A stretch of 64,000 bases of DNA from DATARN01 sp963851105. GTDB lineage: Bacteria > Actinomycetota > Acidimicrobiia > Acidimicrobiales > Palsa-688. Positions within the stretch are counted from its first letter, which is position 1, and the number at the start of each line of letters is the position of its first letter. Location: NCBI GenBank assembly GCA_963851105.1, contig CAWKNP010000009.1:372001-436000 (forward strand), given 5' to 3'. The translations under genes and the position numbers were made by a program. Positions 51,877 to 60,887 of this stretch are shown here, in pieces. The notes beneath the pieces are model-generated. The model made no database searches. It was not told the DNA's origin and saw nothing but the letters and a program-made list of their open reading frames with translations.

Positions 51877-53409
51877 ATGGCCCGAGACTTCACTGACGCC
51901 ACCGAGCGCGCCCGCCAGGGCAACCTTGGTCGCGAACGCGAGCGGGCCAAGCTGGCCGCGACCGGCAAGCTGTTCGTGCGGGACCGCTTGGCGCTACTGC
52001 TCGACGACGAGAGCTTGGTCGAAGACGGGCTGCTGGCGAATGCGTTGGCCCCGACCGACGATCTGCCCGCCGACGGGATCGTGACCGGCCGGGGTCGCGT
52101 CGACGGCCGGCCGGTGTGCGTCGTGGCCAATGACCCGACGGTAAAAGCAGGCTCATGGGGCGCCCGCACCGTGGAGAAGATCATCCGGCTGACCGAGTAC
52201 GCCCTGGCCCACGAACTTCCGGTCGTGTGGCTGGTCGACTCGGCGGGAGCTCGGATCACCGACCAGGTCCAGCTGTTCCCCGGCCGCCGGGGCGCGGGCC
52301 GCATCTTCTACAACCAGGTCAAGTTGTCGGGCCGGGTGCCCCAGGTGTGCTGCTTGTTCGGGCCGAGCGCGGCGGGCGGGGCCTATATCCCGAGCTTCTG
52401 CGATGCCGTGTTCATGGTCGAGGGCAACGCCTCGATGTACCTCGGATCGCCCCGCATGGCGGAAATGGTCATCGGTGAGCATTCCACCCTCGAGGAGATG
52501 GGCGGGGCCCGGATGCATGCCTCGGTTTCCGGCTCGGGTGACAACCTGGCGAGCGACGACGCCGACGCCATCGCCCTCGCCCGCGCCTGGTTGTCGTACT
52601 TCCCGACCAACTGGCGCGATGCGCCGCCCGTGGTCGAGGGTACGAAATCGAGCACCACGCTGACCGCCGCCATGATCCCGGCCGCGGCCACGGAGGGCTA
52701 CGACATCCACACCGTGATCGACGCCCTGACCGACCAAGACTCCTTTTTCGAGGTCAAGGCGTTGTGGGCCCCCGAGATCGTCATCGGTCTGGCGCGCCTC
52801 GACGGCAATCCCGTCGGCGTCGTCGCCAACAATCCCGCCGTCAAGGGCGGAGTGCTGTTCGTCGACTCAGCCGACAAGGCCGCCCGCTTCATCTGGTGCT
52901 GCGACGCCTTCAACATCTCGTTGTTGTTCCTCTGCGACGTCCCGGGCTTCATGATCGGCTCGCAGGTCGAACGCCAGGGCATCATCCGACACGGCGCCAA
53001 GATGATCACGGCGGTGTCGGAGGCAACGGTCCCCAAGGTGTCGGTGATCCTGAGAAAGGCCTACGGCGCCGGCCTCTACGCCATGGCCGGGCCCGCCTTC
53101 GAGCCCGACGCCTGCCTGGCCCTGCCGTCGGCGCACATCGCGGTGATGGGCCCCGAAGCTGCCGTCAATGCCGTGTACGCCAACAAGATCGCGGCCATCG
53201 AAGACGCCGGCGAACGGGAGCGGTTCGTGGCCGACCGTCGAGCCGAGTATGAGGCCGACGTCGACTTGATGCGCCTGGCGGCGGACCTGGTCATCGACGC
53301 CATCGTGGAGCCGGAGTCGCTCCGGGGCGAGCTGATCCTGCGCTTCCAGATGGCGGGCGGCAAGGACCGCACCTTCACCGAACGCCACCACGGGGTGCCG
53401 CCGGTATGA
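51877..53409 (+). CDS. Acyl-CoA carboxylase beta (carboxyltransferase) subunit
   Basis: 510 aa from ATG 51877 (ATG 51856 would add seven residues; an AGACT-type weak -10 lies 9 nt before 51877). Carboxyltransferase fold with both halves: DSAGARI…FPGRRGAGRIFYNQV…GPSAAGGAYIPSFCDAV, and DVPGFMIGSQVERQGIIRHGAKM with AYGAGLYAMAGPAFEPDACLALPSAHIAVMGPE. It carboxylates a biotinylated partner's acyl-CoA. The coupled HMG-CoA lyase gene (ATGA overlap) suggests methylcrotonyl-CoA in leucine breakdown; no biotin subunit is in the window, so specificity is inference. Confidence 0.9.
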   Translation: MARDFTDATERARQGNLGRERERAKLAATGKLFVRDRLALLLDDESLVEDGLLANALAPTDDLPADGIVTGRGRVDGRPVCVVANDPTVKAGSWGARTVEKIIRLTEYALAHELPVVWLVDSAGARITDQVQLFPGRRGAGRIFYNQVKLSGRVPQVCCLFGPSAAGGAYIPSFCDAVFMVEGNASMYLGSPRMAEMVIGEHSTLEEMGGARMHASVSGSGDNLASDDADAIALARAWLSYFPTNWRDAPPVVEGTKSSTTLTAAMIPAAATEGYDIHTVIDALTDQDSFFEVKALWAPEIVIGLARLDGNPVGVVANNPAVKGGVLFVDSADKAARFIWCCDAFNISLLFLCDVPGFMIGSQVERQGIIRHGAKMITAVSEATVPKVSVILRKAYGAGLYAMAGPAFEPDACLALPSAHIAVMGPEAAVNAVYANKIAAIEDAGERERFVADRRAEYEADVDLMRLAADLVIDAIVEPESLRGELILRFQMAGGKDRTFTERHHGVPPV

Positions 53410-54282
53410 GTCCGTGGCCCCAACATGCCGAGATACGCGAGGTCGGGCCCCGCGACGGGCTGCAGGGGGAACGGCCGATCCCGGTCGCCGATCGCGCCGC
53501 CCTGATCGACGCCCTGGCCGCCACCGGTGCCTCGGACATCGAGGCGGTGGCGTTCGTGTCCCCGCGGCTGGTTCCCGCCATGGCGGGTGCCACCGACGTC
53601 CTGGCCCAGATCATGCAGGCGGCCCGGCGTGCGCTACTGGGCGCTCGTGCCCAACGCGCGAGGCGCGGAAGCCGCCCTGGCGGCGGGGGTCGACGGGCTC
53701 TCGGTCACCGCATCGGCCTCGGAGACCTACTCCGAAAAGAATGTCGGCATGTCCGTGGCGGAGTCGGTCGCCGAGCTCGGCCGCATTGCGGGCCTGGCGG
53801 AGGAGCGCATCCCGGTGGACGCCGTCATATCCTGTGCTTTCGGTTCTCCCTTCGAGGGTGACATCGCTCCGGCCGCGGTGGCGGCCCTCGGGCGCCAACT
53901 CCTCGCCGCCGGGGCAACGGCGCTCACCTTCGCCGACACGACAGGCATGGCGTCGCCCCGCCGCATCGCCGCCTTGTTGCGCGAGACCGGAACCGCCGTC
54001 GGCCTCCATCTCCACGACACCCGGGGCACGGCCCTCGTCAACGCGTTCGCGGCGCTGCAAGAAGGCGTTGGCCGTTTCGACTGCTCTGTTGGCGGCCTTG
54101 GGGGCTCCCCGTTCGCGCCCGGCGCGGGCGGCAACTTGGCGACCGAGGACCTGGTCCACCTGCTGGACGATCTCGGCGTCTCCACGGGCATCGATCTGAC
54201 CGCTCTGCTCGCGGCCAGTCGGTTGGTCGCATCGCTCGTCGGCCATGCGGTTCCGAGCCGGGTGGCACATGCCCTGGTGTGA
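53406..54282 (+). CDS. mvaB: Hydroxymethylglutaryl-CoA lyase, frame broken
   Basis: Cleaves HMG-CoA to acetyl-CoA and acetoacetate. The start EIREVGPRDGLQGERPIPVADR is the family signature. Around 53612-53625 one extra base breaks the frame within IMQ-RPGVRYWALVPN; continuing in the other frame gives GAEAALAAGVDGLSVTASASETYSEKN, CAFGSPFEGDI, FADTTGM, HLHDTRGTALVNA and the Cys loop GLGGSPFAPGAGGNLATEDLV. All active-site segments are intact once the base is ignored, so a sequence error is more likely than decay. Confidence 0.9.
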
Positions 54283-54466
54283 GACCTGCAGCAAGTTCTG
54301 GAGTCCGCCGGCGATGGGAAAAGGTGGCGAGTGCCCCACCTGCGGCCAGGTCATCGCTCCGCCCAGGAAGGCACCGTGGCACTTCAAGTTCCTCCTCGGA
54401 GGCGTCGCCGTCTACCTCGTATATCGCGCCTACCAGGGCGTGGAGTGGCTGCTTCATCACCTGTAA
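54269..54466 (+). CDS. Small zinc-ribbon membrane protein
   Basis: 65 aa, overlapping the end of the lyase gene by 14 nt. N-terminal two-Cys-pair ribbon (CETC … CPTC) and one span (FKFLLGGVAVYLVYRAYQGVEWLL). Small actinobacterial proteins of this layout are common and uncharacterised. Confidence 0.75.
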   Translation: MPWCETCSKFWSPPAMGKGGECPTCGQVIAPPRKAPWHFKFLLGGVAVYLVYRAYQGVEWLLHHL

Positions 54467-54470
54467 CCGC

Positions 54471-54476
54471 TAGGAT
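54471..54476 (+). promoter_or_regulatory. -10 box for tRNA-Pro
   Basis: TAGGAT, 15 nt before the mature 5' end of the tRNA. Confidence 0.45.
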
Positions 54477-54491
54477 CGCCGGGCACCACCA

Positions 54492-54569
54492 CGGGCTGTG
54501 GCGCAGCTTGGTTAGCGCGCTTGACTGGGGGTCAAGAGGTCCCGAGTTCAAATCTCGGCAGCCCGACCA
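54492..54569 (+). tRNA. tRNA-Pro (anticodon GGG), CCA encoded
   Basis: Acceptor stem CGGGCTG/CAGCCCG fully paired, discriminator A then CCA. D arm GCGC-loop-GCGC, anticodon stem CTTGA/TCAAG with loop CTGGGGG (anticodon GGG), T arm CCGAG/CTCGG with TTCAAAT loop. The accessory region begins directly after it, as expected of a tRNA integration site. Confidence 0.96.
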
Positions 54570-54867
54570 CGACGGCCTGCAATGTGCTGCAGAGTGACGG
54601 TTGTACGTCACTTCGCAGCACGTTGGAGCTGCTGTCGTGGTCCGAACCGGTTGCCTCCAAGGCCGAGGCAGTCCCGACGGGGTCTCCTCCTCCTGCCGTC
54701 CAAGCCGTCGCCCACATCCCCATCGGCGACAGCCGCCGCGCCGTCCCCGTCGGCGTCGGAATAGCGCTGATCGTCGACGAGTTCGACATCATCGTCGGCA
54801 TCGAACAATGGCGTTTCGCCGTTCGGACGTCGTCGCCCGGTCGAAGCCGTCGTTGCCTTCCCCCGCG
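54570..54867. other. Non-coding stretch after tRNA-Pro
   Basis: About 300 bp with no convincing gene. Minus-strand open frames here have an Asp-rich composition but no start signal or recognisable domain. No repeat of the tRNA 3' end was found in the window. Confidence 0.45.
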
Positions 54868-54898
54868 TTGCAACTATGCAATACTTTGTTATATGCAA
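54868..54898. promoter_or_regulatory. Inverted and direct repeats at the marR start
   Basis: TTGCA-ACTA-TGCAA (54868-54881) is an inverted repeat; TATGCAA recurs at 54875 and 54892, so one copy covers the start codon. TACTTT (54882-54887) is a possible -10 five nt before the ATG. Autoregulation by the MarR protein is a fair inference. Confidence 0.5.
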
Positions 54899-55402
54899 GT
54901 GCAGGGCAACAGCGGCATCCGCGAAGTCGTGTTGATGGCGACGAGAGCCCTCATGGGAATCGCCGCCCGCTCGCTCGCGGAGGTTGCGGACGAGGTCAGC
55001 CTGGCGCAGTTCCGGGTCCTCGTGCTGCTCGATAGCCGCGGTCCCCAGACGATGGGCGAGCTGGCGGCAGCCCTTGACGTGAACCCATCGAGTGTCACCC
55101 GCGTCTCTGATGTGCTCGTCGACAAGAAGCTGATCCTCCGCCGACAGGCCCAAGGCAACCGAAGGACAGTCGAGGCCGACCTCACCCCGGCAGGACGGCG
55201 ACTGCTGGAACTGGTGATGGACCGGCGGCGGCGGCTAATCGATGACGCCCTGTCGAAGATGACCGCGCAGGGCCAACGGCGTCTGGCGCGGGGTTTGGCC
55301 GAGTTCGCCGCCGCGGCCGGAGAGGCCTGGGACCAGGCGTGGACTTTAGGTTGGGCGGACGAAGGGGAGGACAGTGACGCCGACGGCCGAGATCGCTCAT
55401 AA
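54893..55402 (+). CDS. MarR-family transcriptional regulator
   Basis: 169 aa. Winged helix-turn-helix centre: SLAQFRVLVLLDSRGPQTMGELAAALDVNPSSVTRVSDVLVDKKLILRR…NRRTVEADLTPAGRRLLE, the standard MarR recognition helix and wing, flanked by dimerisation helices. It is upstream of and in the same direction as the sugar-oxidation operon, whose promoter carries a palindrome, so it is the likely regulator. Confidence 0.9.
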   Translation: MQVQGNSGIREVVLMATRALMGIAARSLAEVADEVSLAQFRVLVLLDSRGPQTMGELAAALDVNPSSVTRVSDVLVDKKLILRRQAQGNRRTVEADLTPAGRRLLELVMDRRRRLIDDALSKMTAQGQRRLARGLAEFAAAAGEAWDQAWTLGWADEGEDSDADGRDRS

Positions 55403-55475
55403 CTCCAAGGGCGGCGTGCGGACCGTCGCAGCAGCGCTGAGCGGCATCGGGTATGGGCCACTGGCCACACGGTGA
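55374..55475 (+). CDS. Possible 33-aa ORF overlapping marR
   Basis: GTG start inside the marR 3' end gives VTPTAEIAHNSKGGVRTVAA…GYGPLATR, with reasonable codon use but no known relative and no clear ribosome site. It could equally be chance or the remains of a decayed gene. Confidence 0.25.
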   Translation: MTPTAEIAHNSKGGVRTVAAALSGIGYGPLATR

Positions 55476-55680
55476 CGGGGCAGACGCGACCGCACGAACG
55501 GGCGACCTCGGCGATCATTCGACCGGCCTCACGAGGGCGATCTCCGACCTAACCGGTTGGCTCGGCTCGCTCCCGGCCATCCTCGTGGCGCTGGGCTTGG
55601 TACTCACTTGGTGGTCGGTGTCGCCTTTGTCACCGGCCCCTTCGGAATCAACACCTACCAGCTGGTCATCGTTGGTCGTC
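55453..55680 (+). pseudogene. Remnant of a low-affinity iron permease-like protein
   Basis: One frame reads TRAISDLTGWLGSLPAILVALGLVLTW. After a one-base slip (about 55600-55610) the next frame reads VGVAFVTGPFGINTYQLVI. Joined, these match the opening of the PF04120 family (…S.W…A…W…TGP.FGF.DTWQLVIN). The expected continuation (TTIVTFLMVFLIQ) is absent in every frame, so the gene is truncated as well as frameshifted. About 250 bp to the next promoter hold nothing recognisable. Confidence 0.5.
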
Positions 55681-55872
55681 GCCATCGACGTCATCCCCGT
55701 GGTGGCGGTCACCCCGACGCCGATGCGGGTTTCGGCATCATTTGTCGTCATCGGGACCGTCGTCGACTTCAGCCTGGATATCGACCTCGAACGACGGTGG
55801 CCGTGGCAGCGACGGTGCCGTGGCGTCGGAGACCGCCCGCCCGGTATTTCCTGATGGTTGTCTAAAGCTAAT

Positions 55873-55902
55873 GTTTGCGTAGACGCAAACGTTGGGTAGG
55901 AT
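55873..55902 (+). promoter_or_regulatory. Promoter with palindromic operator for the sugar-oxidation operon
   Basis: A perfect dyad GTTTGCGT-AG-ACGCAAAC (55873-55890). TTTGCG (55874-55879) and TAGGAT (55897-55902) are 17 bp apart, a -35/-10 pair, so the palindrome covers the -35 box. A leader of about 23 nt with GGGAGG leads to ATG 55932. A bound dimer would block polymerase. Confidence 0.65.
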
Positions 55903-55931
55903 TCGATCGACACCTGAGGGAGGACGTGCTG

Positions 55932-57696
55932 ATGGCGAAGATGGCGGCGGAGTTGCTCGTGGAGCGGCTCGCGGACTGGGGGGTCGACACGATTTTCGGG
56001 CTCCCCGGCGACGGCATCAACGGGATCACCGAGGCGCTGCGACGCCATCAGGATCGGATCCGTTTCGTGCTGGTGCACCACGAGGAAGCGGCCGCCTTCA
56101 TGGCCTGCGGCTACGCCAAGGTCACCGGCCGCCTCGGCGTTTGCCTGGCGACATCAGGTCCCGGTGGTGTCCATCTATTGAACGGGCTGTATGACGCCAA
56201 GCTCGACCACCAACCGGTGCTGGCCATCACCGGGATGCAGGAGACCCAACTCCTCGGCACCGGCTACCAACAGGAGGTCCACCTCGAGAAGCTGTTCGAG
56301 GACGTGGCCGGCTACGACGTCATGGTCCACGTGCCGGTGCAGATTCCGACGCTTGTCGACTTGGCCGTGCGCCACGCCCTTGCCCACCGGACGGTCTCGC
56401 ACATCACCTTCCCGAACGACCTCCAGGTCGCCGACGCCGACGCCAACCCGTGGCAGGCGGTGGCACCGGCTCGTGTCCCGTCCACGTCACCGGTCTACAT
56501 CGCGGCACCGGGGCTGCCGCGGTCGGCCGACGTCGAGCGCGCCGCCGACGTTTTGAACGCCGGTGAAAAGGTGGTGTTGCTGGCCGGCGCCGGCGCCCTC
56601 GGTGCCCGGGAGGAGCTGCTTGCCGTCGGGGAACTGCTGGGAAGCCCGATCGTCAAAACCTTGCCGGGGAAGGGCTGCGTCCCCGACGACCACCCGCTGA
56701 CCACCGGCGGCATCGGCCTCCTCGGCACCAAGCCGTCGGAGGAGGCGATGGAGGGCGCCGACACGCTGTTCATGGTCGGGAGCAACTTCCCGTACACCAA
56801 GCATCTGCCCCCGCCCGGCCAGGTGAAGGTCGTCCAGATCGACATCGACCCGGCCACCGTGGGCAACCGGATCCCGACTGAGGTGCCCCTCGTCGGCGAC
56901 GCGGTGGCGACGCTGCAGGCACTGGCGCCGCTGCTGCGGCGCAAGGACGACCGGTCGTTCCTGGAGGAGGCTCAAGCGGCGATGGCGGACTGGCGGGAGA
57001 AGATGGCGGCGCTGGAGGATCCGGGCCGCAACCCGATCCAGCCGCAGTACCTCATGCGGGTCATCGACCGTCACGCCGCCGACGACGCCATCCTGGCGTC
57101 GGATTCGGGGACGATCGCCACCTGGTCGGCTCGCCACTTCGACATCCGGGGCGACCGTCGAGTACTACCTGTCGGGGAACCTGGCGACGATGGCCCCCGG
57201 GCTGCCGTACGCCATCGCCGCCCAGTGGGCCCATCCCGGGCGTCAATGCATCGCGTTCGTGGGCGACGGCGGCTTCGCCATGTTGATGGCCGAGACGCTA
57301 ACGGCGATCCGCCACCAACTGCCGATCAAGGTCTTCATCAACAACAACGCCGAGTACGGCCAGATCCTGTGGGAGCAGATGGTCCTCGGGTTCCCCGAGT
57401 TCGGCGTCCGCCACCGAGGCGTTGCCGACTACGCCGCCTTCGCCCGGGCCAACGGCGCCCTCGGCGTCCGCGTCGAAAAGGTCGCCGACCTCGAAGCTGC
57501 CGTCGTCCGCGCCCTCGCCCACCCCGGCCCCGCAGTGGTCGACGTGCTCACCAACCCCGACGAGCCTCCCATGCCCCCCAAGGTCACCTACGAGCAGGCC
57601 AAGGGCTTCACTAAGGCCTTCCTGACGGGTCAATCCCACAAGGCCACCATCGCCAGCACCTTGTTCCGCGACAAGATCTCCGAGCTGAAGAGCTGA
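55932..57696 (+). CDS. Thiamine-diphosphate enzyme, pyruvate oxidase/acetolactate synthase family, frame broken
   Basis: About 587 aa when read through. ThDP-activating Glu in VHHEEAAAFMACGYAKVTG, GLPGDGINGITEAL at the N-terminus, central FAD/DHS-like domain (VVLLAGAGALGAREELLAVGELL) and the C-terminal ThDP motif FVGDGGFAMLMAETLTAIR…FINNN. Closest in look to pyruvate dehydrogenase (quinone)/pyruvate oxidase PoxB. One extra base at about 57156 (between RGD and VEYYLSGNLATMAPG) breaks the frame; both halves are otherwise intact. ATG 55932 follows GGGAGG. The stop overlaps the next ATG (TGATG). Confidence 0.88.
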
Positions 57697-58178
57697 TGGA
57701 CCCGATGGCCCGCCGACGTCACCGCGACGTGCTGGAGGAGGCTGCACTGGGGATCGACCACCTGGTGCGCAACGTCGAGCATGGCCGCTTCGAACGTGCG
57801 CTGTCGGGGCTGACCGCGGCCGCGGCGGTGGTCACCGGCGCCGAGATCTTCTTCGAGCACGACCGGGCGAGCTTCGGCAACGCCATGATGTGGCTGCCGG
57901 TCGCGCTCACTCCCGCCGTGGCCTTTGCCGGGGTGGGCGGCGTGTTCAGCCGCCGCATCGCCAAGACGGTGCTGCCGCTGGCGTCGGCCGCTGCGGTCGC
58001 CAACGGTGTGCAGGGCACCTACCTTCACGTCCGGGGTATCGCGCAGCGCCCCGGCGGCTGGCGGTTCGCTCGCTACAACATCGAGATGGGGCCGCCCCTG
58101 TTCGCGCCCATGCTCTTCGCCATGGTCGGCGGGATGGGGCTGCTGGCATCCATCCTCCGCCGAGAGGGTCGCCGGTGA
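57696..58178 (+). CDS. Four-span membrane protein
   Basis: 160 aa. A helical N-terminus (VLEEAALGIDHLVRNVEHGRFERAL), then about four spans (about 35-50, 66-86, 92-110, 138-155). No cofactor motif seen; perhaps the membrane anchor for the dehydrogenase encoded next. Coupled on both sides. Confidence 0.7.
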   Translation: MDPMARRRHRDVLEEAALGIDHLVRNVEHGRFERALSGLTAAAAVVTGAEIFFEHDRASFGNAMMWLPVALTPAVAFAGVGGVFSRRIAKTVLPLASAAAVANGVQGTYLHVRGIAQRPGGWRFARYNIEMGPPLFAPMLFAMVGGMGLLASILRREGRR

Positions 58179-58849
58179 CGACCGGCGCCACACCCGGCGG
58201 ATCGGACCATTTCCCCGGCTTCGACGTCGTCGGCCGCTCCGGGTCCTGGGACCCGGTCACCACCGACGTCGTCCTCGCCCGGCTCGGGCCGCCCCCGCCG
58301 CTGCGGTTCTTCACGCCGACCGAGGAAGCGGCTGCCCGGCCGTTGCTCGACCGGCTCCTCGCCCAGGACGACGAGCCGAAAGTGCCGGTCTTCGAGTTGA
58401 TCGACGCCCGCCTGGCCGAGCGTGAGATCGACGGGTGGCGTTACGCCGACATGCCCGACGACGGCGACGCCTGGAAGCAGACCATGCACGCGCTCGACGA
58501 CGACGCCTCCGATCGCTCCCCGGGCTGTGTGTTCGCCACGCTGGGCCGCCAACCTCAACTTGAGCTCCTCGAGTCGATCCGCACCGCGGAGCACTGGCAC
58601 GGCCTGCCCGCGGGACGCGTCTGGAGCCTCTGGATGCGCTACGCCTGCGCCGCCTTCTACTCCCACCCGTGGGCGTGGAACGAGATCGGCTTCGGCGGCC
58701 CCGCTTATCCCACCGGCTACAAGAACCTGGGCGTCGACGGCAGGGAAGGCTGGGAGGTCGCCGAGCGCGACGCGTTGGACCCCGAGCCGTGGGCCCGCCG
58801 GCTCGAAGCGGCGCGTCGGCGTCACGCAGGCCACGGCGGTCAGCGGTGA
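58175..58849 (+). CDS. Gluconate 2-dehydrogenase subunit 3-like protein
   Basis: 224 aa from GTG (GTGA overlap). The pattern RFFTPTEEAAARPLLDRLLAQDDEPKVPVFELIDARLAER and the later SLWMRYACAAFYSHPWAWNEIGFGGPAYPTGY…G…GWE match the gluconate 2-dehydrogenase subunit 3 family (PF13618). Unlike classical subunits it has no Tat signal, so it may stay cytosolic. It pairs with the GMC oxidoreductase that follows. Confidence 0.82.
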   Translation: MTTGATPGGSDHFPGFDVVGRSGSWDPVTTDVVLARLGPPPPLRFFTPTEEAAARPLLDRLLAQDDEPKVPVFELIDARLAEREIDGWRYADMPDDGDAWKQTMHALDDDASDRSPGCVFATLGRQPQLELLESIRTAEHWHGLPAGRVWSLWMRYACAAFYSHPWAWNEIGFGGPAYPTGYKNLGVDGREGWEVAERDALDPEPWARRLEAARRRHAGHGGQR

Positions 58850-60483
58850 CCGCCGCGGTCCGCCGCCGCAACGCGTCGGCGTGGTTGTTGCCGAATGACG
58901 GCAGCCGTTTTGATCATCGGCTGCGGCGCGACATGGCCCGCTTCGATGACGACGACGAGGTCGACATCGCCATTGTCGGCTGTGGCGCCGGCGGCGCGGT
59001 GCTGGCACAACGACTGGCGCGGGCGGGGTGGAAGGTCGTCGCGTTCGACGCTGGGCCGTTCTGGGACCCCGACCGCGACTGGGTGAGCGACGAGCGGGGC
59101 TCGCACCACCTGTACTGGACCGAACCGCGGGTCATCGGCGGCACCGATCCGGTGCCGCTCGGATCGAACAACTCCGGGCGTGGTGTCGGGGGAGGCACCG
59201 TCCACTTCGCCGGCTACACCCCTCGCTTCCACCCCTCCGACTTCGAGACCTACACCCGCGACGGCGTCGGGGCCGACTGGCCCATCGCCTACCGAGACCT
59301 CAAGCCCTACTACGAGGATCTCGAGGCCGAGCTGCCCGTCGCCGGCCAGCGGTGGCCCTGGGGCGATCCGCACCACTACCCCCACTCGCCGCACCCGGTC
59401 AGCGGCCTGGGGGAGATCTTCGTACGCGGCTGCGAGCGGCTCGGCATCGACGTGCGGGTCGGACCGGTCGCCATCACCAACGGGCGCTTCGGCAACCGGC
59501 CGCACTGCATCTACCGCGGGTTCTGCCTGCAGGGCTGCAAGGTCAACGCCAAGGCCTCCACCCTTGTCACCCACGTACCGGATGCCCTCGCCCACGGCGC
59601 CGAGATCCGAGCCGACTCGATGGTCGCTCGCATCGAGGTCGACCGCGACGGGCGCGCCTGTGGCGTCGTGTACTTCCACGACGGCGTGGAACGACGGCAA
59701 CGGGCGCGCGTGGTCGCGGTCGCGGGCTACGCCATTGAGACGCCCCGGCTGCTGTTGAACTCGACCAGCGCCCGGTTCCCCGACGGTCTGTGCAACGACT
59801 TCGGCCTCGTCGGACGCTACGTCATGGTGCAGGGCGCGGCCCAGACGGCCGGGCGGTTCGGCGGAGAGATCCGCATGTTCAAGGCTCCGCCGCCGGAGGT
59901 GTCCACCGAAGCGTTCTACGAGACCGACGCCACCAAGCCATACAAGCGCGGCTTCTCCATCCAGTGCATCGGGCCGCTGCCGATCACCTGGGCCGAGCAC
60001 GTCGTCGCCGAAGGCCACTGGGGTGACGTGTTGCGTGAGTATCTTCGCGACTACATCCACTGGGCCACCATCGGCGTGCTGTGCGAGTTCCTGCCTTTGG
60101 CCGACAACCGGGTCACCCTGGCGGAACAGACCGACCGCCACGGCCTACCCGTGGCCCACTTCTCCTACAGCCAATGCGACAACGACAAGGCGCTGCTGCG
60201 AGCGGGGCGAGACAAGATGCAGGAGATCCTCCAAGCCGCGGGCGCCGAGGACGTCGTGACCATCGAACGCTACGCCCACCTGGTCGGCGGTGCCCGCATG
60301 GGCGCCTCCCCCGAGACCGGTGTAGTGGACGCGAACCTGCGGTCTTTCGGGGTGCCCAACCTCTACATCACCGACGGATCGGTACTCCCCACCCAGGGCA
60401 GCGCGAACCCGGCGCTCACGATCATGTCCCTCGCCGCCCGTTGCGCCGACCACCTCCGCGGCGCCGGCCGGAGCAGCGCGTGA
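58846..60483 (+). CDS. GMC-family FAD oxidoreductase (gluconate/sugar dehydrogenase type)
   Basis: 545 aa from GTG (GTGA overlap). FAD loop VGCGAGGAVLAQRLARAGWKVVAFDAG, NNSGRGVGGGTVHFAGYTPR, a Cys cluster CIYRGFCLQGC and the C-terminal GMC end HLVGGARMG…TDGSVLPTQGSANPALTIMSLA. This is the flavoprotein subunit of the gluconate-dehydrogenase-like module; no cytochrome c subunit is encoded nearby. No export signal is visible. Confidence 0.9.
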   Translation: MTAAVRRRNASAWLLPNDGSRFDHRLRRDMARFDDDDEVDIAIVGCGAGGAVLAQRLARAGWKVVAFDAGPFWDPDRDWVSDERGSHHLYWTEPRVIGGTDPVPLGSNNSGRGVGGGTVHFAGYTPRFHPSDFETYTRDGVGADWPIAYRDLKPYYEDLEAELPVAGQRWPWGDPHHYPHSPHPVSGLGEIFVRGCERLGIDVRVGPVAITNGRFGNRPHCIYRGFCLQGCKVNAKASTLVTHVPDALAHGAEIRADSMVARIEVDRDGRACGVVYFHDGVERRQRARVVAVAGYAIETPRLLLNSTSARFPDGLCNDFGLVGRYVMVQGAAQTAGRFGGEIRMFKAPPPEVSTEAFYETDATKPYKRGFSIQCIGPLPITWAEHVVAEGHWGDVLREYLRDYIHWATIGVLCEFLPLADNRVTLAEQTDRHGLPVAHFSYSQCDNDKALLRAGRDKMQEILQAAGAEDVVTIERYAHLVGGARMGASPETGVVDANLRSFGVPNLYITDGSVLPTQGSANPALTIMSLAARCADHLRGAGRSSA

Positions 60484-60515
60484 AGGCGCCGCGACCGCCC
60501 GAGGAAGGAGCAACC

Positions 60516-60887
60516 ATGGAACCTCTGGGCCACACACGGTGGGTGATCGCCGAAGGGTGGATCCCCGCATGGAGCCACGGCCCGGCGCCCGCTTTAACCA
60601 GTCACGAAACGGCGTGCATCCTCAACGCCGGCCCCGCCGACGCCCATGTGCGCATCACCTTGTTCTTCGAGGACCGCGACCCGGCGGGTCCCTACCAGAT
60701 CACTGTCGCGGCGCGACGCACCCGCCACCAACGGTTCAACGATCTGCACGACCCGGAACCGGTTCCCACCGCAACCAACTACTCCTCGGTCATCGAGAGC
60801 GACGTACCGGTCGTCGTGCAGCACACGCGGCTCGACTCGCGCTCAGCGCGCACCGCGCTGCTGTCGACCATGGCGTACCCGGCGTGA
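60516..60887 (+). CDS. Anabaena sensory rhodopsin transducer (ASRT) homologue
   Basis: 123 aa, ATG after GAAGGAG. Very close to ASRT over its whole length: TRWVIAEGWIPAW, SHETACILNAGPADAHV, the ARRTRHQRFNDLHDPEPVP stretch and VPVVVQHTRLDSR. ASRT is a tetrameric beta-sandwich that signals from a photoreceptor in Anabaena; its wider superfamily (PF07100) is thought to bind small molecules such as sugars. No rhodopsin gene is in the window, and its neighbours are sugar-oxidising enzymes, so it is more likely a metabolite-binding protein here. The stop overlaps the next GTG. Confidence 0.93.
   Translation: MEPLGHTRWVIAEGWIPAWSHGPAPALTSHETACILNAGPADAHVRITLFFEDRDPAGPYQITVAARRTRHQRFNDLHDPEPVPTATNYSSVIESDVPVVVQHTRLDSRSARTALLSTMAYPA

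Noticed and set aside
54608..55153. Minus-strand 181-codon frame across the tRNA-marR gap
   Set aside because: It overlaps the well-supported marR gene and has no ribosome site or known domain; the Asp-rich part looks like frame bias.
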